Below are positions 1-8,795 of a DNA stretch of 64,000 nt, one piece after another. Source of the DNA: Longitalea luteola. Lineage in GTDB: Bacteria; Bacteroidota; Bacteroidia; Chitinophagales; Chitinophagaceae. The notes beneath the pieces were generated by a model. That model had not been told where the DNA came from. It worked only from the letters and a program-made list of their open reading frames with translations, and did no database searches. The stretch spans positions 620,001 to 684,000 of the forward strand of contig NZ_JAFIQX010000001.1 of assembly GCF_017356035.1 (NCBI RefSeq). The letters run 5' to 3'. Within the stretch, counting starts at the first letter, position 1. Every line of letters begins with the position of its first letter. A program made the translations under genes and the position numbers.

Positions 1-1
1 T

Positions 2-724
2 AAGATCGTTCAGTTCAATCCGTTCAGGTCGCCGTTGAATGATACTTCCCTGATCACCCTTACTTCCAATCTGGTAAATACATTTTCCTTTAACCGCTTC
101 AGTACAAAATGGGGGTTCGATGTGACCAATGCCCGTAATGAATCGAAATCATTGCTTACGTACGGGTACGAAAGTCATAAACTCGATGACTGGACGGTGC
201 GCGGCCGCTTGAATATCACCAGGATGTTTGCCATCGAGATGGCGGGCCGCACAGGCATCAACCAGCTCATTTCTTCCAATCCGAAATTCGATAACCGCAA
301 TTACAGGATCAACCAGTATTCGGCAGAACCCCGGCTCACTTTTACGAAGGGAACCAATTTCAGGATGGGGGTAGGTTATAAGTACAGCGATAAAGAAAAT
401 ACCCAGGGCAGCCAGGAAAGATCAATAGCGAATTCGCTGAACACCGATGTGAAGTATAACATATTGCAGAACACATCCATAATGGCGAAATTCACTTACA
501 CCGGTATAAGCTTCTCTTCGCTCGATAGTGTGCCTAATGTAAACTCTTCATCTGGCTATATCATTCTGGAAGGATTAATGCCGGGCAAGAACTTTTTATG
601 GACGCTCGATCTTACCAAACGTCTTTCGAACAATCTTGAGTTCAGCATGCAGTATGAGGGGCGTAAACCTGGTACTTCCCGTATTGTTCATATCGGACGG
701 GCTTCTATCCGGGCGCTCTTATAA
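2..724 (+). CDS. C-terminal part of an outer-membrane beta-barrel protein (5' truncated)
   Basis: The reading frame is open to the left edge of the window, so this is the last 240 or so residues of a longer protein and the first TTG at 35 is not a real start. The visible part is a series of alternating polar/aromatic strands (for example KFTYTGISF, NLEFSMQYEGRKPG) ending in HIGRASIRALL, a pattern usual for the last strands of large Bacteroidota barrel proteins. It has no catalytic motif. The function is unknown; an outer-membrane location is inferred from strand pattern only. It converges on the next gene, with a two-way terminator between them. Confidence 0.6.
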   Translation, partial: KIVQFNPFRSPLNDTSLITLTSNLVNTFSFNRFSTKWGFDVTNARNESKSLLTYGYESHKLDDWTVRGRLNITRMFAIEMAGRTGINQLISSNPKFDNRNYRINQYSAEPRLTFTKGTNFRMGVGYKYSDKENTQGSQERSIANSLNTDVKYNILQNTSIMAKFTYTGISFSSLDSVPNVNSSSGYIILEGLMPGKNFLWTLDLTKRLSNNLEFSMQYEGRKPGTSRIVHIGRASIRALL

Positions 725-737
725 GGCGGAAGGCACT

Positions 738-775
738 CACCATTGACCATTGACCATTGACCATTCACCATTGAC
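738..775. repeat. Short tandem repeat, CCATTGA/CCATTCA type
   Basis: About five 7-bp units (ACCATTG or variants such as ACCATTC) follow each other in one orientation. The same family recurs at 27144-27178, 29938-29967 and 47275-47335. Confidence 0.85.
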
Positions 776-805
776 CCACTCACAACATCAGGCAATCTAA
801 AAAGA

Positions 806-838
806 AAAAGGGACCAACCTTTTCGGTCAGTCCCTTTT
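806..838. terminator. Bidirectional intrinsic terminator
   Basis: Stem AAAAGGGAC (806-814) pairs with GTCCCTTTT (830-838), with T-runs on both strands. It lies between the barrel gene on + and the coiled-coil gene on -, so it can end both transcripts. Confidence 0.8.
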
Positions 839-859
839 CGAATATAGTATAGTGAAAGA

Positions 860-1837
860 TTATCCGAAGATGCCGCCTTTCTTCAGTGAACGGGTAGCTT
901 CGCCGATCTTGAAACCATTGTGGTATACTTCGATCTTGTAGTTACCTTGTTTGAAAGGGCTGTTTTGTTTCCAGGCAAATTCAACGTGTTTGTTTTTGCC
1001 TTGTTCGAAATCCACAGGAACTTTAGCAGTGAATAATTTTTCACCTTCTTCACGAGTAGTGAATTTACCAGAACCTAAAGCTTCAACAGCTACTGGCTGG
1101 CCATCAGGACCAGTGATGCAAACATAAACATCAGTAGAACCTGTTTGGGCGATACGGTTACTAACGTCCATGGCAATTACCAGTTTGTCAACTTTCTTTG
1201 CAGAGGTTGTTTCTGATTCTTTGCCACCTTTTTTCTCGTTAACCGGTGTAACAGAGATGTTAGTTGCGTTCAGTGTAGAAGCTACATCAACTTTTGCAGC
1301 TAACTCATCTTTTTGTTGAGTAGTAGTTTGCAGGTCAGTTGTGAGTTTTTCTTTGTCAGCTGTTAACTGCGTTTTTTCGGTAGTCAGGGTTTGATTTTCC
1401 TGAGTTAAACGGGCAACTTCAGCTTCAAGGTTAGCGATCTTGTCATTCAGCTCACCGATTAAAGACTGGGCTTTCTTCTTTTCGCTTTCAGACAGACGTT
1501 GTTTTTTCAGGATGCTTCCGATCTGACCTTTCAGCTTTTGAATTTCGCTGGTTTTGTCATTCACTTTACCTTCCAGTTCATTGTTGTAACCGGTTAATGA
1601 ATCCAGGCGGGTTAAAGCAGCATCGAAGCTTTTTTGTAATTCATTCTTAGATGAATCTACTGCCACGTATTGTGTTTGCAGTTGTGTGATCTTTTGATCA
1701 GATTTGTTTTTGTCCCATAAAAAGTATCCCCAAGTTCCAAGAATACCTACGGCCAGCAAACCGATGATCAGGTTCTTTGAATCGCGTTTTGGGGGTGTGC
1801 CTTGTGGACTAGCGGATGGATAATTGGTTGTACTCAT
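860..1837 (-). CDS. Membrane-anchored coiled-coil protein of unknown function
   Basis: 325 residues. A short polar N-terminus is followed by one membrane segment at about residues 23-42 (LIIGLLAVGILGTWGYFLW). A long Gln/Lys/Leu/Thr-rich coiled coil then runs from about 50 to 185, and a compact C-terminal part rich in beta-like segments fills about 210-325. This suggests an inner-membrane anchor with a periplasmic rod and head, but I recognise no named family. The coiled-coil stretch will attract spurious SMC-like matches. It is transcribed away from holA; the 257-bp gap between them carries both promoters, which I could not place with confidence. Confidence 0.75.
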   Translation of the reverse strand: MSTTNYPSASPQGTPPKRDSKNLIIGLLAVGILGTWGYFLWDKNKSDQKITQLQTQYVAVDSSKNELQKSFDAALTRLDSLTGYNNELEGKVNDKTSEIQKLKGQIGSILKKQRLSESEKKKAQSLIGELNDKIANLEAEVARLTQENQTLTTEKTQLTADKEKLTTDLQTTTQQKDELAAKVDVASTLNATNISVTPVNEKKGGKESETTSAKKVDKLVIAMDVSNRIAQTGSTDVYVCITGPDGQPVAVEALGSGKFTTREEGEKLFTAKVPVDFEQGKNKHVEFAWKQNSPFKQGNYKIEVYHNGFKIGEATRSLKKGGIFG

Positions 1838-2094
1838 AATAAGTGTATGTTTATTTTGAAAGGTTATAAAATCGGGTTCAGTATTCGAGTATTAACGGGT
1901 TAGTTATACTTAGTGATTGGGTTTCGCATAAGGGTTTGACCAAAACCATGCCAGAATTTGACATTTACCCATTCCACAGGTCGGGGAAAAACGATGAAAC
2001 GTAGTATTGTATTGTGTTACAGTTGTGTATAATTCATTATATGTCACCGCTTTTTTTGTGGTAATATTGCAAAGTTTAAACCACGATTACAGTC

Positions 2095-3093
2095 ATGTCT
2101 GCAGAAAAAATTATATCCGATTGGAAAAAAAAGCTCTTTAAACCGGTTTACTGGTTAGAAGGGGAAGAAGACTATTTTATCGATAAAATTGTGCATTACG
2201 CCGAGCATAATATTTTAACGGAGGCTGAGGCTGGTTTTAATTTGACGGTGTTCTATGGAAGGGATGCAGACTGGACCCAGGTGATCAACGCCTGTAAAAG
2301 ATATCCCATGTTTGCCGAGCGGCAGGTAGTTTTACTGAAGGAAGCGCAACATATGCGTGATATCGACAAACTGGAATCGTATATTTCCCAACCCTTATCA
2401 TCAACTGTTTTTGTAGTTTCATACAAAGAAAAGAAAGTAGATGGCCGCACACAACTCGCCAAGCTGCTTAAATCGAAGGCCGAGTTGTTTACTACCAAGA
2501 AAATGTACGATAGCCAGCTACCCGAATGGACGAACGAACTGGTTAAAGGCAAGGGGTACACTATCTCGCAAAAAGCAGTGTTGTTACTGGTTGATCATAT
2601 TGGTAATGACCTCAGCCGCATAGATAATGAGGTAGATAAAATGCTGGTGAACCTGGGTACCAGGACCAACATCACCGAAGACGATATTGAAAAATATGTT
2701 GGCGTAAGTAAAGAATACAACCCATTCGAATTACAATCGGCCATGGCTGCCAAAGACCTGCCCAAAGCCATGCGCATTATACAATATTTTGAGGCTAACC
2801 CGAAAGCAGCGCCCATACAATTGGTATTACCTACACTATACAACCTGTTCAGTAAGACCTATATGATTTTCGGACAAACGGCCAAGGATGAAAAGACCAT
2901 AGCCGCCAACATCGGTGTGAATGCCTGGTTCGTCAAAGATTATTTACTCGTAGCGCGTAATTATGGATATAACGGTGTTGAAAAAGCGCTGTTGCTGTTA
3001 CATCATTACAACCTCCGCAGTGTTGGTGTAAATGATACAGGATCATCCGATGCTTCGCTGTTAAAGGAAATGGTGGTGAAGATGGTAAACTAA
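2095..3093 (+). CDS. holA: DNA polymerase III subunit delta
   Basis: 332 residues, the usual length for HolA. The N-terminus (KPVYWLEGEEDYFIDKIV) is the typical start of the delta subunit, and the middle carries the AAA+-like region with DLSRIDNEVDKMLV. Delta opens the beta sliding clamp as part of the clamp loader during replication. ATG at 2095 gives the normal family N-terminus. A near-consensus -7 box (TAATATTG) lies at about 2062. The gene ends just before a hairpin-forming repeat and converges on ribF. Confidence 0.93.
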   Translation: MSAEKIISDWKKKLFKPVYWLEGEEDYFIDKIVHYAEHNILTEAEAGFNLTVFYGRDADWTQVINACKRYPMFAERQVVLLKEAQHMRDIDKLESYISQPLSSTVFVVSYKEKKVDGRTQLAKLLKSKAELFTTKKMYDSQLPEWTNELVKGKGYTISQKAVLLLVDHIGNDLSRIDNEVDKMLVNLGTRTNITEDDIEKYVGVSKEYNPFELQSAMAAKDLPKAMRIIQYFEANPKAAPIQLVLPTLYNLFSKTYMIFGQTAKDEKTIAANIGVNAWFVKDYLLVARNYGYNGVEKALLLLHHYNLRSVGVNDTGSSDASLLKEMVVKMVN

Positions 3094-3170
3094 TGTGATG
3101 ATCTGATAATTAGCAAATGTGATAATGCCTGTATTTCATTATCACATCATCACATCATCACATTATCAAA
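3094..3170. repeat. Arm-loop-inverted-arm repeat, TGTGATAAT type
   Basis: Units resembling TGTGATAAT/TTAGCAAA run left to right to about 3127. A short spacer with CTGTATTT (3129-3136) follows, and then the inverse units ATTATCACATCATCACAT run to the ribF stop. The whole gap can fold into one imperfect hairpin between the convergent holA and ribF genes and may act as a terminator. Confidence 0.85.
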
Positions 3171-4151
3171 TTACTGCCCAAGTACACGTAATGTATCTTC
3201 TTTATCCTTCTCAAGTTGTTCAACTAAAGCTTCAAGCCCGTTGAACTTAACTTCGGGGCGCAGGTATTGTTTTACATATACACGTAATGTTTTGCCATAA
3301 ATATCTTCATTGAAATCAAAGATATTTACTTCAATCACCCGGTCGGTGCCGCCAATGGTAGGTCTTATGCCTATGCTCATCATGCCGGAAAGCAGGTCTG
3401 AGGTCTGAGGTCTGAGGTCTGAAGCCTGACTTCCGGCTTCCGGCCCCGGATTTCTGATTTCGGCTTTCACCGCGTAAATCCCATTTCCGGGGATGAGCTT
3501 TTCTTCATTTTCAACACGCAGGTTGGCAGTGGGGTAGCCCAGCGTTCGGCCGAGCTTATTGCCGTCGACCACTGTGCCTTCAAAAAAGAAATCGTATCCC
3601 AGCAAGGTGTTGGCTCGTTCGGTATTACCCTGTAAAATGGCTTCGCGGATACGGGTTGAGCTAACGGTATTGTCATTGATCACATGGGCCGGAATTTCCA
3701 TTAGCTTGAAACCAAGCCGGTCGCTGTATTTTTCCAGTAATTTGTAGTCGCCCTGTCGATCCTTGCCAAAACGATGGTCGTAGCCGATGATAACCGTGTG
3801 CGGATGGAACTTTTCAACCAGGAACTGTTCAATGTAGGCTTCGGGGCTCTGTTGCGAAAAAGCATCGGTAAAGGGCACTACTACCAGGTGATCGATGCCG
3901 TTTTTATGCAGCAGTTCAATCTTTTCGTCGATCGTATTGATCAGCTGAATACCCGGCTGGCCGCTAACGATCACTTTGCGCGGATGCGGATGGAAGGTGA
4001 TAATGACCGTTTCGCCGCCGATGCGCGCTGCCTCCCGTTTCAATTGCTCCAGGATGCTCTTGTGGCCGGTATGCACTCCATCGAACGTACCTATGGTGAC
4101 TACAGCCCTGTTAAAGGCGGGAATAGTATCGGTTGAAAAGTAAACTTTCAT
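3171..4151 (-). CDS. ribF: Bifunctional riboflavin kinase / FAD synthetase
   Basis: RibF phosphorylates riboflavin to FMN and adenylylates FMN to FAD in the cytoplasm. The N-terminal FAD synthetase domain has TIGTFDGVHTGHKSIL with the HxGH nucleotidyl-transfer motif at residues 27-30. SSTRIREAI follows mid-protein, and the C-terminal flavokinase domain has GRTLGYPTANL and SIGIRPTIGGT. I chose ATG at 4151 (MKVYF) over the upstream ATG at 4172, which only adds seven residues that do not belong to the family. An insert of about 20 residues (around SQASDLRPQTSDL) sits between two flavokinase strands and is encoded by a spacer-type repeat. The enzyme is otherwise complete. Confidence 0.94.
   Translation of the reverse strand: MKVYFSTDTIPAFNRAVVTIGTFDGVHTGHKSILEQLKREAARIGGETVIITFHPHPRKVIVSGQPGIQLINTIDEKIELLHKNGIDHLVVVPFTDAFSQQSPEAYIEQFLVEKFHPHTVIIGYDHRFGKDRQGDYKLLEKYSDRLGFKLMEIPAHVINDNTVSSTRIREAILQGNTERANTLLGYDFFFEGTVVDGNKLGRTLGYPTANLRVENEEKLIPGNGIYAVKAEIRNPGPEAGSQASDLRPQTSDLLSGMMSIGIRPTIGGTDRVIEVNIFDFNEDIYGKTLRVYVKQYLRPEVKFNGLEALVEQLEKDKEDTLRVLGQ
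3393..3455. repeat. Spacer-type repeat inside ribF (GGTCTGA units)
   Basis: Consecutive GGTCTGA units followed by CCTGACTTCCGGCTTCCGG and the TTTCTGATTT word. The same words occur in non-coding spacers at 4165-4206 and 51145-51215. The copy keeps the ribF frame and adds about 20 residues to the flavokinase domain. Confidence 0.8.
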
Positions 4152-4164
4152 AAATGCGGTGCGA

Positions 4165-4335
4165 AAATACAATCTGAAATCGGAAGTCGGAAGCCGGAGG
4201 CCTGATTTAGAGATTTCGGGATTTCGAGATTTTGAGATTTCGAGATTTCGAGATTTTAAGATTTCGAGATTTTGAGATTCGCATTTCGTGAAATCAGCAA
4301 ATCCCGAAATCCCGAAATCAGAAATCAGAAATTTC
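4165..4335. repeat. Arm-loop-inverted-arm repeat, GAGATTTCG type, between ribF and purM
   Basis: Starts with GGAAGTCGGAAGCCGG words, then eight or more 7-8 bp units of GAGATTTC/GAGATTTT. After a short centre (CGCATTTCGTG) come inverted units (AAATCCCGAAATCCCGAAATC). It fills the gap between two divergent genes. Confidence 0.85.
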
Positions 4336-4340
4336 CGTCT

Positions 4341-4348
4341 TACCTTTG
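4341..4348 (+). promoter_or_regulatory. Putative -7 promoter box for purM
   Basis: TACCTTTG matches the Bacteroidota primary-sigma -7 consensus TAnnTTTG and lies 29 bp before the purM ATG, just after the repeat. No clear -33 box was seen. Confidence 0.6.
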
Positions 4349-4376
4349 GCGATTCATAAGATAATCAAAATCAGTA

Positions 4377-5540
4377 ATGAGTTTATATTCACAACGCGGT
4401 GTTTCTGCCCAGAAAGAGGAAGTTCACAAGGCTACGGAAAAACTGGATAAAGGATTGTATCCCCATGCTTTCTGCAAAATATATCCTGATTACCTGACCG
4501 GTAGCTCCGATTGGGTGAATGTAATGCATGCCGATGGCGCCGGAACCAAAAGCATCCTGGCTTATTTATACTGGAAAGAGACCGGTGACCTGTCGGTTTG
4601 GAAAGGCATTGCACAGGATGCAGTAGTGATGAACCTCGACGACCTGCTATGTGTGGGTATAACTGATAACCTGTTATTTTCTTCAACCATCGACCGCAAT
4701 AAAAAGCTGGTGACCGGCGAAGTGCTGGAAACCGTGATCAATGGCACCCAGGAGCTGTTCGATTCGCTGAAACAGTTTGGCGTGAACATCCATTACCTGG
4801 GCGGCGAAACGGCCGACGTGGGCGATGTGGTGCGCACCATTGCGGTAAATGGCACCATGACGGCCCGCTGGCCCAAAAACCGGCTGGTGACCAACGAAAA
4901 GATCCAGGCCGGCGATGTGATCGTCGGCTTCAGCAGTTTTGGACAAACCGTGTATGAAACGGAATACAACAGTGGCATTGGCAGCAACGGGCTTACCAGC
5001 GCCCGTCACGATGTGTTAAGCAAGTTTTACGCGGAAACATTCAAAGAATCATACGAGAACAGCCTCGCCGATGAAGTGGTGTATATCGGGCCCCATCGCA
5101 TGACAGATACGGTGGGCGCTGACAAACACCAGGTAGGTAAACTGCTGTTATCGCCCACCCGCACCTATGCGCCTTTGCTGAACGTATTCTTTGATAATTA
5201 TTTTGAGGCCATTCACGGCCTTATTCATTGCAGCGGCGGCGGACAAACGAAATGTATGAAATACCTGCCCGGCAATTTCCGGGTTGTAAAAGATAATTTG
5301 TTCGAGCCGCCCATCATCTTCCAGCTTATACAAAAAGCCTCCGGCTCAAACAACCGCGAAATGTACCAGGTGTTCAACATGGGCCATCGGCTGGAACTGT
5401 TTACCGATGCCGCTTCTGCACCGTTATTCATGGAAGCCGCTAAAAAGCTCGGCATAGAAGCGCAGATCGTAGGCCGCGTAGAAGCAAGTGATAAAAAAGA
5501 ACTGATCTTGAAGGTGGCAGGAGAAGAAATAGTTTATTGA
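4377..5540 (+). CDS. purM: Phosphoribosylformylglycinamidine cyclo-ligase (AIR synthetase)
   Basis: 387 residues, full length for the longer PurM type found in Bacteroidota. PurM closes the imidazole ring of FGAM with ATP to give AIR, step five of purine synthesis. Visible family signatures are HADGAGTKSILAYLY near residue 50, the DLLCVGITDNLLFSSTID block, and GGETADVGDVV, the nucleotide-binding glycine-rich segment. No other pur gene lies nearby, so it is expressed alone from the promoter just upstream. The start is fixed by ATG at 4377, 29 bp after a good -7 box. Confidence 0.93.
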   Translation: MSLYSQRGVSAQKEEVHKATEKLDKGLYPHAFCKIYPDYLTGSSDWVNVMHADGAGTKSILAYLYWKETGDLSVWKGIAQDAVVMNLDDLLCVGITDNLLFSSTIDRNKKLVTGEVLETVINGTQELFDSLKQFGVNIHYLGGETADVGDVVRTIAVNGTMTARWPKNRLVTNEKIQAGDVIVGFSSFGQTVYETEYNSGIGSNGLTSARHDVLSKFYAETFKESYENSLADEVVYIGPHRMTDTVGADKHQVGKLLLSPTRTYAPLLNVFFDNYFEAIHGLIHCSGGGQTKCMKYLPGNFRVVKDNLFEPPIIFQLIQKASGSNNREMYQVFNMGHRLELFTDAASAPLFMEAAKKLGIEAQIVGRVEASDKKELILKVAGEEIVY

Positions 5541-5545
5541 TACGG

Positions 5546-5785
5546 TTTACTAGTTTGGAGTTTATGGTTTATGGTTTATAGTTTATGGTTGTTCAGTATT
5601 CAGCCTCGCGACTACCCCTAAAATAAAAACACTTATGAACTGAACAACTCAATAACTGAACAACTCAATAACTCAGGAACTCAATAACTCAGGAACTGAA
5701 TAACTCAGGAACTGAATAACTCGTGAACTATGAACTTTAAACTTTAAACTTTGAACTTTGAACTGTGAACTGTGAATGAACTTTG
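5546..5785. repeat. Arm-loop-inverted-arm repeat, GTTTATG / ACTGAAT type
   Basis: Left arm of GTTTATGGTTTATAGTTTATG units, a loop containing TCGCGA (5606-5611), then a long right arm of AACTGAACAACTCAATAACT units passing into AACTTTGAACTTTGAAC units. It fills the gap between the convergent purM and DeoR-type genes. Confidence 0.85.
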
Positions 5786-5787
5786 AA

Positions 5788-6537
5788 CTAAATAACTTGT
5801 ATACCCGCATCCCGGTAGGGTTTTAATATCGGATCCTCCGGCGGTAACTCCGTAATAAGCATATGAATTTTGCCGATCTCGCAGATGTGTATGGGCTGCA
5901 GGCTGTTGATCTTTTCCGCAATGCTCAGGCAAACCACTTTTTGGGAAGATTCGATCATGGCTTTTTTCAACTGAACAACATCCCAGTCGCTATCGGTAAT
6001 GCCGTCTTTCAGACTGATGGCGTTAACGCCTAAAAAACACAGATCGGCCCGTATCCTTTTGATCTGGGTAATAGCCTCGCCGCCCGTTGTGATCTTCGAA
6101 TTCTTGGAAACCTTGTCGCCAATAGCGATCACATCAACCGACGGGTGCTGCATATATTCAAGAATGGCCGGTATGCTGCCAGACACGAACGTAGCTTTTA
6201 ACCGGGGCGGTAAAGCCCTGGCCATTTCAATAATGGTGGTGCCCCCGGTGGTAAGCACGAACATGCCGTCATGTATCAACGACGCGGCTTTGCGCGCAAT
6301 CGTCTTTTTATGATCGTGGGAATAAATATGCGAGCCGGTATAATGCACCTGGCTGAAAGAGTGTGACAGCGCGCCGCCATGTACTTTAATGATCTTCCCC
6401 TCTTCGGCCAGTTCCTGCAGGTCGCGCCGGATCGTGTCTTCCGATACATTCATATCCCTGCTGAGATTCGATGACATTACTTTATTGTGCAGGTTCACCT
6501 GGTGCAATATGTAAGCTTGTCGTTCTTTCTTTAACAT
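5788..6537 (-). CDS. DeoR-family transcriptional regulator
   Basis: 249 residues. The N-terminal winged helix-turn-helix covers about residues 5-57, with SRDMNVSEDTIRRDLQELAEEGKIIKVHGGAL, the DeoR signature. A sugar-phosphate-binding DeoRC domain follows, with TTGGTTIIEMARAL, IAIGDKVSKNSKITTGGE and LGVNAISLKDGITDSD. Family members usually repress sugar catabolism genes and sense a phosphorylated sugar. Here no sugar gene is adjacent, so the target and ligand are unknown. The ATG at 6537 gives the standard MLKKERQAYIL start. Confidence 0.9.
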   Translation of the reverse strand: MLKKERQAYILHQVNLHNKVMSSNLSRDMNVSEDTIRRDLQELAEEGKIIKVHGGALSHSFSQVHYTGSHIYSHDHKKTIARKAASLIHDGMFVLTTGGTTIIEMARALPPRLKATFVSGSIPAILEYMQHPSVDVIAIGDKVSKNSKITTGGEAITQIKRIRADLCFLGVNAISLKDGITDSDWDVVQLKKAMIESSQKVVCLSIAEKINSLQPIHICEIGKIHMLITELPPEDPILKPYRDAGIQVI

Positions 6538-6666
6538 GTTCGTTGAAGGGTATAATTCCAGTGACGGTTAAAATGGGAAAGCTATAGAAAATCCTGTATA
6601 AAATTTGCAAAAATTTCGCTGAAACTGTCAAGTCTTCGCCTTGCGTATGAGCGCTGAATGCAAAAC

Positions 6667-6697
6667 AAAAGGCCATTCCCTGAATGAAAATGGCCCT
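6667..6697 (-). terminator. Intrinsic terminator after the M56-amidase gene
   Basis: On the minus strand AATGGCC (6689-6695) would be the left and GGCCATT (6671-6677) the right strand of the stem, each read as its complement, followed by a T-rich tail. It is 26 bp past the stop of the M56-amidase gene. Confidence 0.65.
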
Positions 6698-6722
6698 TCC
6701 TCTTATATGCTTTATTCGTTAT

Positions 6723-8795
6723 TTAAACGGCAGGCTGTTTCTTTTTTTGGATCCGGAAGTTGACTTCGAAATAGTATTGAGCCGGTGGCAGCTCGTCGGC
6801 TGACAATTTCAGTTTGTTATCAAAAACCCGTTTCACTTCATCTTCCAGTAATTTTTGCATTTCCCTCCGGGTAAGCGGTTCACTAATGGCGGGATGTGTG
6901 TCTGCTTCCAGTCCTACAGAAGTCAAACTCGTTATGGCCTTTATTTCAGGCGGCGCCTGATCATAAAATTTTATATTATTCACCTCACCGTTCTTATTTA
7001 CTGCCAATGAAAAATACACAACGCCTTCTACATGGTTGTCCATAGCTTTTTTGGGGTACCGGGCACTGCGGCGGTAATGCCATGCAATTTTGAAAAGAAT
7101 AGAATCTTCATCAATATGTTTTGAATCTTTGCCAGTGTTTGCCGTGAGGTGTCTGCTCACTTGCAATGGTTGTGTTGCATTACCGGCTGGCTGTCGTGTT
7201 GCAGCCGGCGTAGCTTTGGGAACAGGGTAGGCCGATGGTGAAGGTGCCGGCTCACTAACGGCAGCGGTGGTTTTTTGCCTGCTGTTCACAATACCTTCCA
7301 GTATCTTTTTGGCAACAGCTTCCTGATTGCTGGTGTTGCTGATAAAGGCCAGGTCTTTTTCATTGTCGATAAAACCACATTCTATCAGAACAGCAGGACA
7401 GGGGGTTTGTTCAAGCACCCAGATGTTCTTTGTCCGTTGCTTTAAGGTCATATCGGTAGTGTATATCTTACTCAGCTCCTGTGCCAGGGCAGTGCCCAGT
7501 TGTTTCGATTGGTTCGTACGTTCATTTTCCTTGTTCGATACCCATACCTCAAAACCACTGCCGGCATCGCCATTCGGTTTGTCACTATGTGATATATGGA
7601 TTGAGATGTACATGTCGGGTTTGATCTTTTCAGCAAGTGCCGTACGGGCTCTTAACCCATCGTTTTTGTCTGTTGTACCGGTCGGCAGATTATTATCGGT
7701 GCGGGTCATTACCACGTTCACATTATACGAAGGAGCGAGCTGCTGAATCTTCTGGCTTATCTGTAAAGTGAGGTCTTTCTCGGCGACCTTTCCGTCTTTA
7801 CTGTAAGCGCCGGCATCTGAGCCGCCGTGACCGGCGTCTATAATTACGGTGATGGGCGTTTTGTTAGGTCCGGTATAGTAAATGTTCTTTAAGGCATTGG
7901 CCGACCGTTGCGCATATAAGGCAACGGTGCAGAATACAAGGGCCAATACGGGCAGCGCCATGAGGCGGCTGCGATAGCTGTAACGGGTTGACTGGTTGTT
8001 GGTAATCATGGCTATACGTCTTTTTATATGGTTTTGAAAAAAGTGGTTGGTAATGGAGCCGTTTTTGGTTTTCAGTGTTTGCAGCACCAGTAATTCTGCA
8101 TAGGCATAGCGGTCGCTGTCCGAGATGGCGTATTGATCGGCCAGGAATTCGTGAATAGCCTTCAATTCTTTTTTAAGCAAATGAAAGAATGGGTTGAACC
8201 AGAAAAAGGCGGTGATGATCTCTGCGAGAACGATATCAGCAGAATGCTTTTGCTGTACATGGAACAGCTCGTGACGGAAGATCTGCTGCCCTTCGCGGCT
8301 ATTGAAGGATAGGTCGTTATTCCAGAAAATTGACCGGAAAAAGGAGAAGGGTGTATTGGGTTCCCGGGTGGTGTAGAACTTCAGTTCTCCAATGCGTTCG
8401 AACGGATACCTGGTTGAGATCTTTCTGATGTACATAAGGGACCTTGCCAGTGTCCAAAGCAATAGCATAATGCCTGCGCTGTATATCAGGTACAGCATAT
8501 TTTCCAAAGTAAACAGTTTTGCCAGCGTACCTGGTGCGGATTGCAACCCGTCGTCCTCGCCATAATTCACCGTTAGCACTTCCAGGGTCTGGTACATGAC
8601 CTGGTTCACCCCGTTTTGCGGTTTGTTCCATACCGGGATCCTGATGAGGGGCAGCGTCACCGAGAACAGGAGGGTCGCCTGCAGGTAAAACCGGTTGTAA
8701 TGGTGGAACCGTTTGTTGCGTAAAAAGAGCCAGTAATAGCCCAGCAGTATGCCGGAGCACAGCATAACTTTTCCCAGGTACAGCAAAAAGGTCAT
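6723..8795 (-). CDS. BlaR1-like M56 metallopeptidase fused to an N-acetylmuramoyl-L-alanine amidase and a TonB-like C-terminal domain
   Basis: 690 residues in three parts. Residues 1-295 form an M56 (BlaR1/MecR1) unit with several membrane segments and the zinc site HELFH (175-179) plus E216 in HEFLADQYA. Residues 315-503 form an Amidase_3 domain with zinc ligands in DAGHGG (H323), E339 and SIH (H400) and the catalytic glutamate in IECGF (E472). After a Pro/Ala-rich linker, residues 570-685 resemble the TonB C-terminal domain (ARYPKKAMDNHVEGVVYFSLAVNKNGEV). BlaR1 proteins cleave or relieve a BlaI repressor; the BlaI gene overlaps this one by 4 bp. The amidase, exported past the last membrane segment, would cut peptidoglycan stem peptides. 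The fusion suggests a cell-wall sensor or repair enzyme; that role is inference. All key residues are present. Confidence 0.88.
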   Translation of the reverse strand: MTFLLYLGKVMLCSGILLGYYWLFLRNKRFHHYNRFYLQATLLFSVTLPLIRIPVWNKPQNGVNQVMYQTLEVLTVNYGEDDGLQSAPGTLAKLFTLENMLYLIYSAGIMLLLWTLARSLMYIRKISTRYPFERIGELKFYTTREPNTPFSFFRSIFWNNDLSFNSREGQQIFRHELFHVQQKHSADIVLAEIITAFFWFNPFFHLLKKELKAIHEFLADQYAISDSDRYAYAELLVLQTLKTKNGSITNHFFQNHIKRRIAMITNNQSTRYSYRSRLMALPVLALVFCTVALYAQRSANALKNIYYTGPNKTPITVIIDAGHGGSDAGAYSKDGKVAEKDLTLQISQKIQQLAPSYNVNVVMTRTDNNLPTGTTDKNDGLRARTALAEKIKPDMYISIHISHSDKPNGDAGSGFEVWVSNKENERTNQSKQLGTALAQELSKIYTTDMTLKQRTKNIWVLEQTPCPAVLIECGFIDNEKDLAFISNTSNQEAVAKKILEGIVNSRQKTTAAVSEPAPSPSAYPVPKATPAATRQPAGNATQPLQVSRHLTANTGKDSKHIDEDSILFKIAWHYRRSARYPKKAMDNHVEGVVYFSLAVNKNGEVNNIKFYDQAPPEIKAITSLTSVGLEADTHPAISEPLTRREMQKLLEDEVKRVFDNKLKLSADELPPAQYYFEVNFRIQKKKQPAV

